From Rhizobium sp. P40RR-XXII (GTDB lineage: Bacteria > Pseudomonadota > Alphaproteobacteria > Rhizobiales > Rhizobiaceae), in contig NZ_JABAII010000009.1 of NCBI RefSeq assembly GCF_012641405.1, positions 1-64,000 of the forward strand: 64,000 nt of DNA. Direction: 5' to 3'. This document shows positions 54,540 to 63,177 of this stretch, in pieces. The notes beneath the pieces were generated by a model. That model ran no database searches and was not told the origin of the DNA. It worked only from the letters and a program-made list of their open reading frames with translations. A program made the translations under genes and the position numbers. The stretch's first letter is position 1; every line of letters starts with the position of its first letter.

Positions 54540-55513
54540 CGGCGCTCGAGGCGGGTGATGCCGTGCAAGTAGGGCAAGCGCTGGCGATCATAACACCGGC
54601 GATTTCTCCGCTACTCGAACCTCGCGTCAAGCTAGCGTTGGAAGCGCAGGTCGGAGCCGCCAGGCAGCGGTCGAAGAGGCTGGATCACGTTACGAGAACG
54701 CCAGGGTTCTGATGTCGCAAGCCGGCGTAAATCTCGAACGCACTAAACAGCTTGTTGAACGGAACGTGACGCCGACCGCGCAATTGGATCGAGATCAGCT
54801 TTTATACCTGTCAGCACAAGGGGAGGCTAATGCGGCTGAAGGTCGCTGGCACGCCGCTACTCATGTTCTGGAGCAAACACGCGCGACGTTGACGTCTGCA
54901 AGCAACCCCAGCCCGGTGAGAGTTTCCCACTAATCTCGCTCGTAACCGGCTGTATCCTAAAGGTCGTTCAGGAAAGTGAGACCGTTGTCTCGTTGGGCGC
55001 CCCCTGGTAGAGCTGGGCGACCCAGGTGACCGGAAATCGCAGGCGATGTTCTGACGACCGACGATATTCGCATAAGGGACGGCGATAAGGTGATCGTTAC
55101 GTGCTGGAGCAGCCCGACGGGTCTGCAAGGGGCTTTCCAACGCGTTGAACCGTCGGCCTTCCCCAAAGTCTCCGCTCTTGGCGTCTAAGAACAATCTGTC
55201 TGGGTGATCGTCGACATAACGTTGCAGCGCGAGGCATGGAGCAGTTTGGGAGACGGGTACCGCGTCGAAATGAAGATTATCGTTGACGAAAGCGACCGAG
55301 CAACTGTCGTGCCGGTGGGAGCGCTGTTCCGCCGCGGCGATGCCTGAAATGTCTTCGTTTTTGGAAGATGGCAAAGCACACATCAGGCAGATACGGATTG
55401 CGCACCTCTCGGAAGGCCTTGCCGATGTGGCAGAAGGCGTACGCCCTGGCGAAATTGTGGTCCTCTATCCACCAGCAGCCCTCGCCGAGAGAAGCAGGAT
55501 AAATCCGAAGTGA
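54540..55513 (+). pseudogene. HlyD-family efflux adaptor, degraded
   Basis: Successive frames encode a membrane-fusion protein in order: GDAVQVGQALAIITP (lipoyl-like half), VNLERTKQLVERNVT (coiled-coil arm), VVQESETVVSLGAP, then RIRDGDKVIV and LQGAFQRVEPSAF (beta-barrel), and IRIAHLSEGLADVAEGVRPG at the 3' end. At least three frameshifts and two stops interrupt it, and the N-terminus is gone. It was probably the adaptor of an RND- or ABC-type exporter now lost. Confidence 0.75.
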
Positions 55514-55560
55514 ATGATCGACTTGGTATCAGCCGAGCGTATCGGTCTTCGCCTTGTCCT

Positions 55561-55574
55561 TTGATCCGTATCAA
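55561..55574 (+). promoter_or_regulatory. FNR/FixK-type box
   Basis: TTGATCCGTATCAA is a perfect TTGAT-N4-ATCAA palindrome followed by GGCGCA, the extension usual at FixK/FNR sites in rhizobia. It lies 60 bp before the cytochrome b561 start, so that unit is probably activated under low oxygen. Confidence 0.75.
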
Positions 55575-55633
55575 GGCGCATGAGACTAAAGCGGTGTCTT
55601 TAGCTGATATCCATTCAGCCAGGAGTGAAAGGG

Positions 55634-56296
55634 ATGCACGCTCGGACTTCCTCCGACATCCAGGTTTGGGACGCTTTCGTTCGGATAGCGCACTGGACAA
55701 TTGCATTGGGATTCTTCGTCGCATATCTGACCGAAGACGCCAGACAAGTGCATATCTGGGCCGGTTATGTAGTCGGTGTTCTCATCGTCGCTCGAGTCGT
55801 CTGGGGATTCATCGGAACCCGCCACGCGCGTTTCGCCGACTTCGTTACCGGTCCCGTTACCGCTAGCCACTATCTCTGGGATCTAACGCGCGGACGCGCA
55901 AAGCGCTATATTGGGCACAGCCCAGCTGGTGGGGCAATGGTTATCGCACTTCTGGCTTCCCTTGCTGCCACGGTTTCAACTGGCCTTATCGGATATGGTC
56001 AAGAGGGCGGTGGACCTTTGGCGCCGTTATATGTCGAGACGCCTCCTGTTGACGCACGGACTTTCACCGGTCAACAAAATGAAGGCGGAGATCGCCGAGA
56101 CGAGAATATTGTCAGCGACCTTCATGGAGCGATTGCGAATGTTACCCTTGGCCTCGTCGTCTTCCACATACTCGGTGTGATCCTCGCAAGCTTCATGCAT
56201 CAGGAAAACCTTGCTCGTGCGATGGTCACTGGACGCAAGCGCGAGGGTAGACAGCCGCCGATGAGCACGTCGCACGGAAGTCCATCCAACGAATAA
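55634..56296 (+). CDS. cytochrome b561 family protein
   Basis: 220 residues from ATG 55634 (AGGAG eight bases before). Four helices with haem-ligand histidines in RIAHWTIAL, VHIWAGYVVG, LHGAIANVTLG and VVFHILGV. It shuttles electrons in the inner membrane. It is preceded by an FNR/FixK box and followed 45 bp later by a P-type ATPase, so it may supply redox function to a microaerobic metal-handling unit. Confidence 0.88.
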   Translation: MHARTSSDIQVWDAFVRIAHWTIALGFFVAYLTEDARQVHIWAGYVVGVLIVARVVWGFIGTRHARFADFVTGPVTASHYLWDLTRGRAKRYIGHSPAGGAMVIALLASLAATVSTGLIGYGQEGGGPLAPLYVETPPVDARTFTGQQNEGGDRRDENIVSDLHGAIANVTLGLVVFHILGVILASFMHQENLARAMVTGRKREGRQPPMSTSHGSPSNE

Positions 56297-56341
56297 GAGG
56301 CGCGCAAGACCTAGGTCAAGGCGCATCGAGGGTTTGACCTC

Positions 56342-58249
56342 ATGGGAATATTCAATCGTGATCGAATAAGAGGCGCACTTCTAGTGATCGCGGTTACGGG
56401 GCTGATTGGCGGCCTCGTGCTCCAATTTCTTGGCAGGTCAGATCTCGCAGGAATGGTCTGGACAACGTGTGTTCTGCCGATCCTTGTAGCCCTTCTGGCG
56501 GAAATCGTTCGTGATTTTTGGCACGGAGAGGTCGGCCTCGATATCGTCGCAGCATTGTCGATGTCTGCGGCGGTCGCCTTTGGAGAGGGTCTGGCGGCCG
56601 CAGTTGTGGCCGTCATGTATGCCGGCGGCACCTTCCTTGAAAGCTTCGCGGAAGGTCGTGCCCGTCGTGAAATGCACGATCTTCTTTCGCGCGCTCCACG
56701 GACCGCGACGAGGCATCGCGACGGCAAACTTGAGGATGTGCCGCTGGACGTGATCGCACCGGGCGACAAGCTACTGGTTCGACAGGGTGACGTCCTTCCA
56801 GTAGACGGTACCGTGGCTTCGGCCTTTGCTTTCCTTGACACATCCGCACTTACGGGCGAATCGCTCCCGGTGCGGCTTGCAATAGGCTCTGAGGCCATGA
56901 GCGGCTCGACGAATGTGGGAGATGTGTTCGATCTGATCGCCACGAGGCTCGCCAAGGAGAGTACCTATGCCGGCATCGTTCGCCTCGTGGAAGAGGCTCA
57001 GCAATCTAAGGCCCCCATGTCACGCCTGGCGGACCGCTGGTCGCTGGGATTTCTCGCCGTAACTGTGGCACTCGCCCTGGCAGCTTGGTGGTTCACTCAA
57101 GATCCTATCCGAGCGGTGGCGGTGTTGGTCATTGCAACACCCTGTCCTTTGATTCTGGCTGTCCCGGTCGCGCTGGTGGCTGGTCTATCGCGCGCGGCAC
57201 ATTACGGCGTGCTGATCAAGGGCGCCAAGCCTCTTGAAACAATGGCGCGTATCCGCACACTTATCCTCGACAAGACAGGCACACTGACGGATGGGCGACC
57301 GCAGATTGTCGCGATCAACAGCTACATCGGCATACCCGACGATGAGATACTTCGTCTTGCCGCAGCCCTCGATCAGGCTTCGAAACATCCCGTGGCGCAA
57401 GCCATTGTTGCAGCTGCCAAGGCGCGGGAGCTAGCGCTTCCCGTGCCATCGGAGGCAGTTGAAATCCCCGGAGAAGGTGTTCGAGGAAGCGTTGATGGTC
57501 ACAAGGTCATTGTCGGCGGCGACAATTTCGTCGCCGGTCATCTGAGGCGGCACTCAGACGATCATCCAGCCCTTGCGTCAGGTTCTGTCCTGGTAGCCGT
57601 GGCAGTGGACGGGCGCCTGGCAGCCCGTCTTGTCATGGCGGATCCTTTGCGAGAGGGTGCGGGATCAACGCTCGGTGAATTGCGCCATCAAGGCATCAGC
57701 CGTATTCTTCTTGCTACCGGCGACCGCATGGAGGTTGCCGAACGCGTCACCGAAGGACTTGGTCTGGATGGCCTTCACGCCGGACTGTCACCAGACCAAA
57801 AGGTTATGCTGGTACTAGCCGAACGGAAGAGCGGGCCAGTCATGATGGTGGGCGATGGCATCAATGATGCTCCGGCGCTCGCCGCAGCTGACCTTGGAGT
57901 TGCCATGGGAGCGCGGGGAGCAGCGGCTTCCGCCGAGGCTGCCGACGTCATTCTCCTTGTCGATACCATCGACCGCCTTGGTGCGGGGATCCATATTGCC
58001 CGCCGCTCCCGACGCATCGCGTTGGAAAGCGTCGTGGCCGGAATCGGCTTGTCCATCTTAGGCATGCTGGCAGCGGCTTTCGGCTATCTGACACCCGTGC
58101 AGGGCGCCGTCCTACAGGAAGCGATTGACGTCGCCGTCATTTTGAATGCCCTGCGGGCGCTGCATGTTCGGCCACACGTGGAAAAAAATCCCGAGAAACA
58201 GATTACGGGAGCTTCTTGTGATGGCACCATCCGAGAAAATGCCGCCTGA
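56342..58249 (+). CDS. heavy-metal-type P-type ATPase with CPL motif
   Basis: 635 residues without an N-terminal metal-binding domain. Motifs: ALTGESLPV (actuator), TPCPLILAVPVA in the membrane helix that selects the metal, DKTGTLTDG (phosphorylated Asp), SKHPVAQAI and GDGINDAPAL. The helix motif is CPL rather than the CPC of Cu and Zn/Cd pumps, so the transported ion is uncertain. It is in the same direction as cytochrome b561 and DUF302 genes. Confidence 0.9.
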   Translation: MGIFNRDRIRGALLVIAVTGLIGGLVLQFLGRSDLAGMVWTTCVLPILVALLAEIVRDFWHGEVGLDIVAALSMSAAVAFGEGLAAAVVAVMYAGGTFLESFAEGRARREMHDLLSRAPRTATRHRDGKLEDVPLDVIAPGDKLLVRQGDVLPVDGTVASAFAFLDTSALTGESLPVRLAIGSEAMSGSTNVGDVFDLIATRLAKESTYAGIVRLVEEAQQSKAPMSRLADRWSLGFLAVTVALALAAWWFTQDPIRAVAVLVIATPCPLILAVPVALVAGLSRAAHYGVLIKGAKPLETMARIRTLILDKTGTLTDGRPQIVAINSYIGIPDDEILRLAAALDQASKHPVAQAIVAAAKARELALPVPSEAVEIPGEGVRGSVDGHKVIVGGDNFVAGHLRRHSDDHPALASGSVLVAVAVDGRLAARLVMADPLREGAGSTLGELRHQGISRILLATGDRMEVAERVTEGLGLDGLHAGLSPDQKVMLVLAERKSGPVMMVGDGINDAPALAAADLGVAMGARGAAASAEAADVILLVDTIDRLGAGIHIARRSRRIALESVVAGIGLSILGMLAAAFGYLTPVQGAVLQEAIDVAVILNALRALHVRPHVEKNPEKQITGASCDGTIRENAA

Positions 58250-58285
58250 ATAACTTCGCAGGATTGATGAAGAAAGGAGCCTAAG

Positions 58286-58675
58286 ATGAATTACACGATT
58301 GATCGTACGCTCAAAGGAAGCAGTTTCGAGGACGTCGTCGTTCGCACGAAGGCGGCGCTATCCAAGCATGGCTTCGGCGTGTTGACGGAGATCGACGTCA
58401 AGGCGACGATGAAGAAGAAACTGGACGTTGAGGTCGACGCGTACCTGATCCTTGGTGCGTGTAATCCGCATATGGCATATGAAGCCATGAAGGTCGAGCC
58501 GAAGGTAGGAGCCATGTTGCCTTGCAATGTGATCGTGCGGGCAATCGGCGCTGGTGACGTGACGGTCAGCGCAATTGATCCTGTGGCATCCATGCGGGCG
58601 ATCGACAACGGTAAGCTGGCGATACTGGCTGGAAACGTGCGTTCAATGCTCGCCGAAGTCATCGCTGAACTTTGA
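58286..58675 (+). CDS. DUF302 protein
   Basis: 129 residues with the DUF302 pattern: FEDVVVRTKAALSKHGFGVL, VEVDAYLILGACNPHMAYEA, VGAMLPCNVIVR. GGAG precedes ATG 58286. It follows the P-type ATPase by 36 bp. DUF302 proteins often occur in microaerobic or metal-related operons; the function is unestablished. Confidence 0.9.
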   Translation: MNYTIDRTLKGSSFEDVVVRTKAALSKHGFGVLTEIDVKATMKKKLDVEVDAYLILGACNPHMAYEAMKVEPKVGAMLPCNVIVRAIGAGDVTVSAIDPVASMRAIDNGKLAILAGNVRSMLAEVIAEL

Positions 58676-58716
58676 GCATCTGCGCGAAGGCATCGCCTCG
58701 AGGAAGCAGACTTTGA

Positions 58717-59412
58717 CTAGACCGCTGTGCCAACCAGCGCGCCGATCCCTGCCGTCAGGGCCATGGCAAAGGCACCCCAGAAAGTGACACGAACACTCGC
58801 CTTTAGAACGCCTGCACCCCCCGCCCTCGCCCCGATGGCGCCGAGAAGCGCTAGGAAAACCAGCGATGCGATGGCAACCGAGTAGACCAGGGTCCCCGAG
58901 GGCGAAAGGATGACCATGAGAAGGGGTAAGGCCGCCCCCACTGCGAAAGTTACTGCCGATGTCAGGGCGGCTTCGATCGGGCGCGCCGCCATGTGCTCGA
59001 CAATTCCAAGCTCGTCACGCGCATGAGCGCCCAGCACGTTGTTCGCCGTCAGTTGTGTGGCCACTTGCCTTGCGAGATCATAGCTAAGGCCTCTCTCGAC
59101 ATAAATTTGGGTCAATTCGTCAAGCTCAGCCTCGGGCTGGGTTTGAAGCTCCAAGCGTTCGCGAGCAAGATCGGCCGCCTCGGTGTCCGCCTGCGAGCTG
59201 ACCGAGACATATTCGCCCGCCGCCATCGACATGGCGCCTGCGACCAGGCCCGCTACGCCGGCCACCAGCACCTGCGATGTTCCAGCCGACGCGGAGGCGA
59301 CACCCATAATAAGACTGGCGGTCGAAACGATGCCATCGTTTGCACCTAGAACAGCTGCCCGCAGCCAGCCAATGCGAGCGACAAGATGGTTTTCGGAATG
59401 CGTTCTACTCAT
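58717..59412 (-). CDS. VIT1/CCC1-family membrane transporter
   Basis: 231 residues of the CCC1/VIT1 group: AAVLGANDGIVSTASLIMGV in helix 1, AGAMSMAAGEYVSVSSQADTE in helix 2, three more helices, and a charged loop (residues 70-140). Family members move Fe2+ or Mn2+ out of the cytosol. It is convergent with the DUF302 gene. Confidence 0.9.
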   Translation of the reverse strand: MSRTHSENHLVARIGWLRAAVLGANDGIVSTASLIMGVASASAGTSQVLVAGVAGLVAGAMSMAAGEYVSVSSQADTEAADLARERLELQTQPEAELDELTQIYVERGLSYDLARQVATQLTANNVLGAHARDELGIVEHMAARPIEAALTSAVTFAVGAALPLLMVILSPSGTLVYSVAIASLVFLALLGAIGARAGGAGVLKASVRVTFWGAFAMALTAGIGALVGTAV

Positions 59413-59667
59413 ACATTCACCTCGATCGCCGCAAGTATTTGCAAGTACTCATTATCATTGGAGCAAAAGTTGGAGGCTTTCAACAGAACGGGTGCGAGAA
59501 TAGTCAGTGTAGAGTCTCTCAAACATCTTCGATGCCGATCCGAACGCTTGCGATGGCGGCGCATCGAAGAATGGCGGCTTTCCGATCAATGTTGCAAAAC
59601 CTCCCCGCGCTCCTGCCGAGAAATGCGCGCCTGTCTATGCGTATGACGTCGATGATCTGCTGGCACA

Positions 59668-60105
59668 TTAGGCTAGTCCGGTGGTCGCTGCCGCAAATAC
59701 TAGGTATCGACCGACTTTCGCAAGGGTCACCAGTAGCAGGAATGTCAGGAGCGGCTCCCGCAGGACTCCCGCCACGATCGTGATCGGGTCGCCGACGATC
59801 GGCAGCCAGCTTCCGAGCAGCGACCATTTCCCGAAGCGGCTATACCAGGCCTGTGCCCGATCGAGCGACGCCGGGCCGACCGGGAACCAAGTTTTATTCC
59901 GAAAGCGTTCGATGCCGCGACCAAGAAACCAGTTCATAAGAGAACCGAGAACATTCCCCAAGCTCGCGACGACCACCAGCCAAAAGATTGAGAGCTTTTG
60001 GGAAAGGAGAAGCCCGACAAGCACGGCTTCCGACTGCATCGGCAAGACGGTTGCGGCGCCGAAGGCGGAGGCGAACAGTCCCAGATAGGCCAGCACGTCG
60101 GCCAT
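59668..60105 (-). CDS. YqaA-like (DedA superfamily) membrane protein
   Basis: 145 residues with four or so helices and the family pattern FGAATVLPMQSEAVLV, LGNVLGSLMNWFLGRG and FGKWSLLGSWLPIVGDPITI. ATG 60105 begins four bases after the dmeR stop (TGAGGCCATG), so translation is coupled. Members of this superfamily act in membrane lipid handling; here the coupling hints at a metal-stress role. Confidence 0.85.
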   Translation of the reverse strand: MADVLAYLGLFASAFGAATVLPMQSEAVLVGLLLSQKLSIFWLVVVASLGNVLGSLMNWFLGRGIERFRNKTWFPVGPASLDRAQAWYSRFGKWSLLGSWLPIVGDPITIVAGVLREPLLTFLLLVTLAKVGRYLVFAAATTGLA

Positions 60106-60109
60106 GGCC

Positions 60110-60397
60110 TCAGAGGTACTTCGTGATCGTCTTAAACTCCTCGATCGACTGTCGCTTGTCGCGAGGGAGCGCACCGACCGTCGCCTCGAGGCAGTGGTCG
60201 AGGTGGTCCTGGATGAGCGTCCGCTTGGCGTTGACGATGGCCTTCTCCACCGCGGAAAGCTGCTGCGCGATGTCCAGGCACGGCTTGCCGCTCTCGATCA
60301 TCGCGATGACGCTCTTCAGATGACCCTCGGCCCGCTTGAGGCGCTTGACGATCTCCGGGTGGGTGGCGTGAGTGTGCGGTTCTGTCATGGTGTCCAT
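60110..60397 (-). CDS. dmeR: DmeR, CsoR/RcnR-family metal-responsive repressor
   Basis: 95 residues of the all-helical CsoR/RcnR fold (VKRLKRAEGHLKSVIAMIES). The metal-site Cys (GKPCLD), two His in IQDHLDHCLE and N-terminal His residues match the Ni/Co type (RcnR, DmeR). It is next to dmeF, as in Rhizobium leguminosarum dmeRF. Two palindromes with C-runs, one before each gene, are candidate operators. When Co or Ni binds, the repressor should release DNA. Confidence 0.88.
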   Translation of the reverse strand: MDTMTEPHTHATHPEIVKRLKRAEGHLKSVIAMIESGKPCLDIAQQLSAVEKAIVNAKRTLIQDHLDHCLEATVGALPRDKRQSIEEFKTITKYL

Positions 60398-60417
60398 ACT
60401 CTATATCCCTCCAGAGT
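60398..60417. promoter_or_regulatory. candidate DmeR operator at the dmeR start
   Basis: ACTCTATATCCCTCCAGAGT: arms ACTCT/AGAGT around TATCCCTCC. It touches the dmeR start codon and covers its GGAGGG ribosome site. It shares the arm-TATCCC(C/T)C-arm design with the site before dmeF. Confidence 0.45.
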
Positions 60418-60458
60418 CGGCGGTCCGACCATACGCCGACGACCGTCTCCCGAACAGG

Positions 60459-61814
60459 TCAGTGATGATGCCCTTCCGGCTCTTCCATCCTGAAGGGAAG
60501 ATCGTCGATCTCGACGCCTGCCGTCAGCTTCAGCATTGCGTCGAACTCGTGCGGCTCCTCCGGGGCGAGTGCGCTGACAAGAGCATGATGATCCGTCGGC
60601 GAAGGAAGGAGAGGCAATCTTTCCACGCCGTCCTGCCGGGTGATCTCAACAACCGCTTCCAAACCCTTGGCATGCTTGGAAAGCGATAGCAGCATGCGCT
60701 CGCCATCGGCTGTGTCGATAATCTCCAGCAATCCGGTCGCCAATCGGGAACTCACCGTGAATGGCGCGGGGGCATGGTGGTGACCATGACCGTGATCGTG
60801 CGAGGCAGAAGCCGTCGCCGCTGCTCCCTGATCGCCGAATTGAACGGTGGCGTTTCCGAGCGAGGGCAGGTGCCCCTGCAGCCTCCGGCGTAAGGCGGCC
60901 GCGATCAGGTTTGCTTCCGATATCGTCTTCGACGGATCTACAGCGACGACCACATCCGCATGGAGCTTGTGGCCGAGCCAGCGGGCCCTCACTTCGATTA
61001 CGCCGTCGATCCCCTGGACGTGGTCCGCGGCATGACGGATCTCGTCCGCGATCCCCGGCTCGATGCCGTCCAGGCTCCGGGTGACGACGGCATGCGCCGA
61101 CTGCCAGACGATCCCAAAGATCGCCAACGTGATTAGCAGGCCGATGATTGGATCCGCCAGCGGGAAACCGAACCAGACGCCGAGCGCTCCAACGACGACC
61201 GCAAGGCTCGTCATGCCGTCGGTACGGGCGTGATAGCCGTCGGCGATCAGGGCCGCGCTGTTCATCTCGCGTCCGACCCGGATGCGGAACACCGCGACGG
61301 CCTCGTTGCCGATGAAGCCGACGACGCCCGCGACCGCGACGGCCATAAGCTGCGTGATCGGCTGCGGGTTGATCAGGCGGTCGATCGCCTCGTAGCCCGC
61401 GACAAGAGCGCTGAAAAGGATGATCAGGACGATGATCAGTCCGGCATAGTCCTCGACCCGGCCGAGCCCGTAGTTGAAGGTCTTCGTAGCCGCACGACGC
61501 ACGAGCGAGAAGGCGATCCAGAGAGGGATGGTGGTCGCGGCGTCGCCGACGTTGTGGATGGTGTCGGCAAGAAGCGCGACGCTGCCGGAGTAGAACACGA
61601 CGACGAGCTGCAGCGCTGCGGTGATCACCAGGATCACGAAGGACCACTTGATCGCCCAAATGCCGCGCTTCGACGAGGCTATGCTGGGGTCGACGACCCC
61701 GTGAGTGTGACCGTGCCCGCCTTCGCCATGTGAATGACCACGCGCCCCATGGGGGTGCAATTTCGCGTGGCTGGCATGTCCGAAGCCGAACCATTCCTTG
61801 AAACGCGAAAGCAT
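60459..61814 (-). CDS. dmeF: DmeF, cation diffusion facilitator exporting Co/Ni
   Basis: 451 residues from ATG 61814 (GGAG six bases before; another ATG four bases away is out of frame). Six helices with metal-site motifs ADTIHNVGD (helix 2) and GYHARTDG (helix 5). His-rich stretches occur at the N-terminus (HSHGEGGHGHTHG), after the cytoplasmic domain (HDHGHGHHH) and at the very end (GHHH). This long His-rich CDF type matches DmeF. It lies upstream of dmeR, the reverse of the dmeR-dmeF order named in the literature. Confidence 0.9.
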   Translation of the reverse strand: MLSRFKEWFGFGHASHAKLHPHGARGHSHGEGGHGHTHGVVDPSIASSKRGIWAIKWSFVILVITAALQLVVVFYSGSVALLADTIHNVGDAATTIPLWIAFSLVRRAATKTFNYGLGRVEDYAGLIIVLIILFSALVAGYEAIDRLINPQPITQLMAVAVAGVVGFIGNEAVAVFRIRVGREMNSAALIADGYHARTDGMTSLAVVVGALGVWFGFPLADPIIGLLITLAIFGIVWQSAHAVVTRSLDGIEPGIADEIRHAADHVQGIDGVIEVRARWLGHKLHADVVVAVDPSKTISEANLIAAALRRRLQGHLPSLGNATVQFGDQGAAATASASHDHGHGHHHAPAPFTVSSRLATGLLEIIDTADGERMLLSLSKHAKGLEAVVEITRQDGVERLPLLPSPTDHHALVSALAPEEPHEFDAMLKLTAGVEIDDLPFRMEEPEGHHH

Positions 61815-61842
61815 CCATCGCTCCGTTTCTGAAATCGCTGTT

Positions 61843-61864
61843 ATCCTATCCCCCTGGAAAGGAT
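61843..61864. promoter_or_regulatory. candidate DmeR operator before dmeF
   Basis: ATCCT and AGGAT arms enclose TATCCCCCTGGA, giving the G/C-tract flanked by inverted A/T-rich arms typical of RcnR/FrmR-type operators. It lies 29 bp before the dmeF start. Confidence 0.5.
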
Positions 61865-62023
61865 CATGCAAGGCCGCTCCACATTTGTTTGAGAGCGGAT
61901 CCATTGACGGACCAGACTGAAATCACCGCCCTTGCCAGATCAAGCGCATGCACCACATAAGGATTGTCATTTGGTTCAGGCTCAATCCCTGGTGACAAAT
62001 GCTAATCCCAACCGAATCCGGCG

Positions 62024-62617
62024 ATGAAGCAATCGATCATTAAAAGAACGAACAAAGCACTCCAGACGCGCATCGTCGCCGGAATCGGCGGCGTTCTGGC
62101 CGGGGTACTATCGCTCGGACTATCGATCTATGAAACCCGCACGGGCACGGAGGTGTCGCACGTAGCGGCCGGCGCCTCCATCGACAGCGGCCAGTGGAAA
62201 GTCACACTCAATTCCGCCAACCTCGCTGCCCAAACACCGGATGGGCTACGCACCTCCAACGGGAAGAAGGCCTTAACGATAGATCTGATGCTCGAGAACC
62301 TGACTGCAGAGAGTTCGAACCTGTATCGGGACACAATCAAACTCGACAACATTCCCAACGCGCCGATGCCGCAGTTCTATCTCGTCCGTGATCGCGAGCA
62401 GCTGTGGGATCTTCAGCCGATGATGCCTGAGACGGTGCAGGCCGTCTGGGAGCTGCCGGCAACACAGGCATTGCCCAAGGTCCTGAAAGTGACGGTCGTC
62501 GGTACTACATATAAGCCGAAGGACAATCTTTATGCCGCACCGGGATGGTTCAATCCCACCAACATCGCGCGCGTCGACTTGCCGGTTGTCACGGCCCCAG
62601 AAGGAGCGGCCCCTTGA
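62024..62617 (+). CDS. membrane-anchored extracytoplasmic protein, first of three
   Basis: 197 residues: one N-terminal helix (about 18-36, IVAGIGGVLAGVLSLGLSI) and a beta-rich domain outside the cytoplasm (IDSGQWKVTLNSANLA, LTIDLMLENLTAES). The layout resembles DUF4352-like immunoglobulin-type domains, but I do not claim membership. Its stop overlaps the next start by one base (TGATG). The ribosome site is weak. Confidence 0.7.
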   Translation: MKQSIIKRTNKALQTRIVAGIGGVLAGVLSLGLSIYETRTGTEVSHVAAGASIDSGQWKVTLNSANLAAQTPDGLRTSNGKKALTIDLMLENLTAESSNLYRDTIKLDNIPNAPMPQFYLVRDREQLWDLQPMMPETVQAVWELPATQALPKVLKVTVVGTTYKPKDNLYAAPGWFNPTNIARVDLPVVTAPEGAAP

Positions 62618-63177
62618 TGCGGCTGCTTCTCGCCCTAGTACTGGTCGGCCTGGCTGCGCTCATACTCGCCTTCCTGCAATCGACGACGCCAAGCTATGCC
62701 GTCCTAACGGGACCGATCGAGACGATTGGCCGGCAGAAGGATGCCGTGTCGAGTAGGACTTTCAGGATCAAAGTCCACAAGATCATATGCGCCAAGACGC
62801 TTGCGTTCACCCGCTATGGAAAGCCAATCGAGCGGCAGACGGAGGGCGTCTGGGTAATTGCCAGCGTCGAGCTCCAGACAAGACAAGAAACGATGAAGAT
62901 CCAGGCGGCAGCGATAGAAGGGGCCTCCGGACGTCTTTACCGGCAAAGCCACCGTGCGGACGGCGCTCCTGGTCTAGTGTCGACCAAAACGCTGCAGCCG
63001 GGCCTGTCGAGCACGGGCATAATCATATTCGAGCTCCCGGAAGCAGATGCACACGATATCACACTGGTCGTTTCCAAGCAGCCCTCACCGCAGTTGGACT
63101 CTGAAATTCGCGTCAAACTCAATCAGAGCGCCATCGAGATACGTGACCGGGCGGAGATTGGCGACAATGGTGTCTAA
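62617..63177 (+). CDS. membrane-anchored extracytoplasmic protein, second of three
   Basis: 186 residues from ATG 62617, inside the TGATG overlap. One N-terminal helix (MRLLLALVLVGLAALILAFL) then a beta-rich domain (GVWVIASVELQTRQE, SSTGIIIFELPEADAHD). It overlaps the third gene by 11 bp. No family is recognised. Architecture matches its two neighbours. Confidence 0.7.
   Translation: MRLLLALVLVGLAALILAFLQSTTPSYAVLTGPIETIGRQKDAVSSRTFRIKVHKIICAKTLAFTRYGKPIERQTEGVWVIASVELQTRQETMKIQAAAIEGASGRLYRQSHRADGAPGLVSTKTLQPGLSSTGIIIFELPEADAHDITLVVSKQPSPQLDSEIRVKLNQSAIEIRDRAEIGDNGV

Noticed and set aside
56308..56324. Second possible FNR-like site (GTCAAGGCGCA) before the P-type ATPase
   Set aside because: Only one half-site fits; the left half does not match TTGAT.
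60646..61818. 390-codon frame starting four bases from the dmeF start
   Set aside because: Its composition is Arg-rich shadow sequence of dmeF, whose CDF motifs are all in the other frame.
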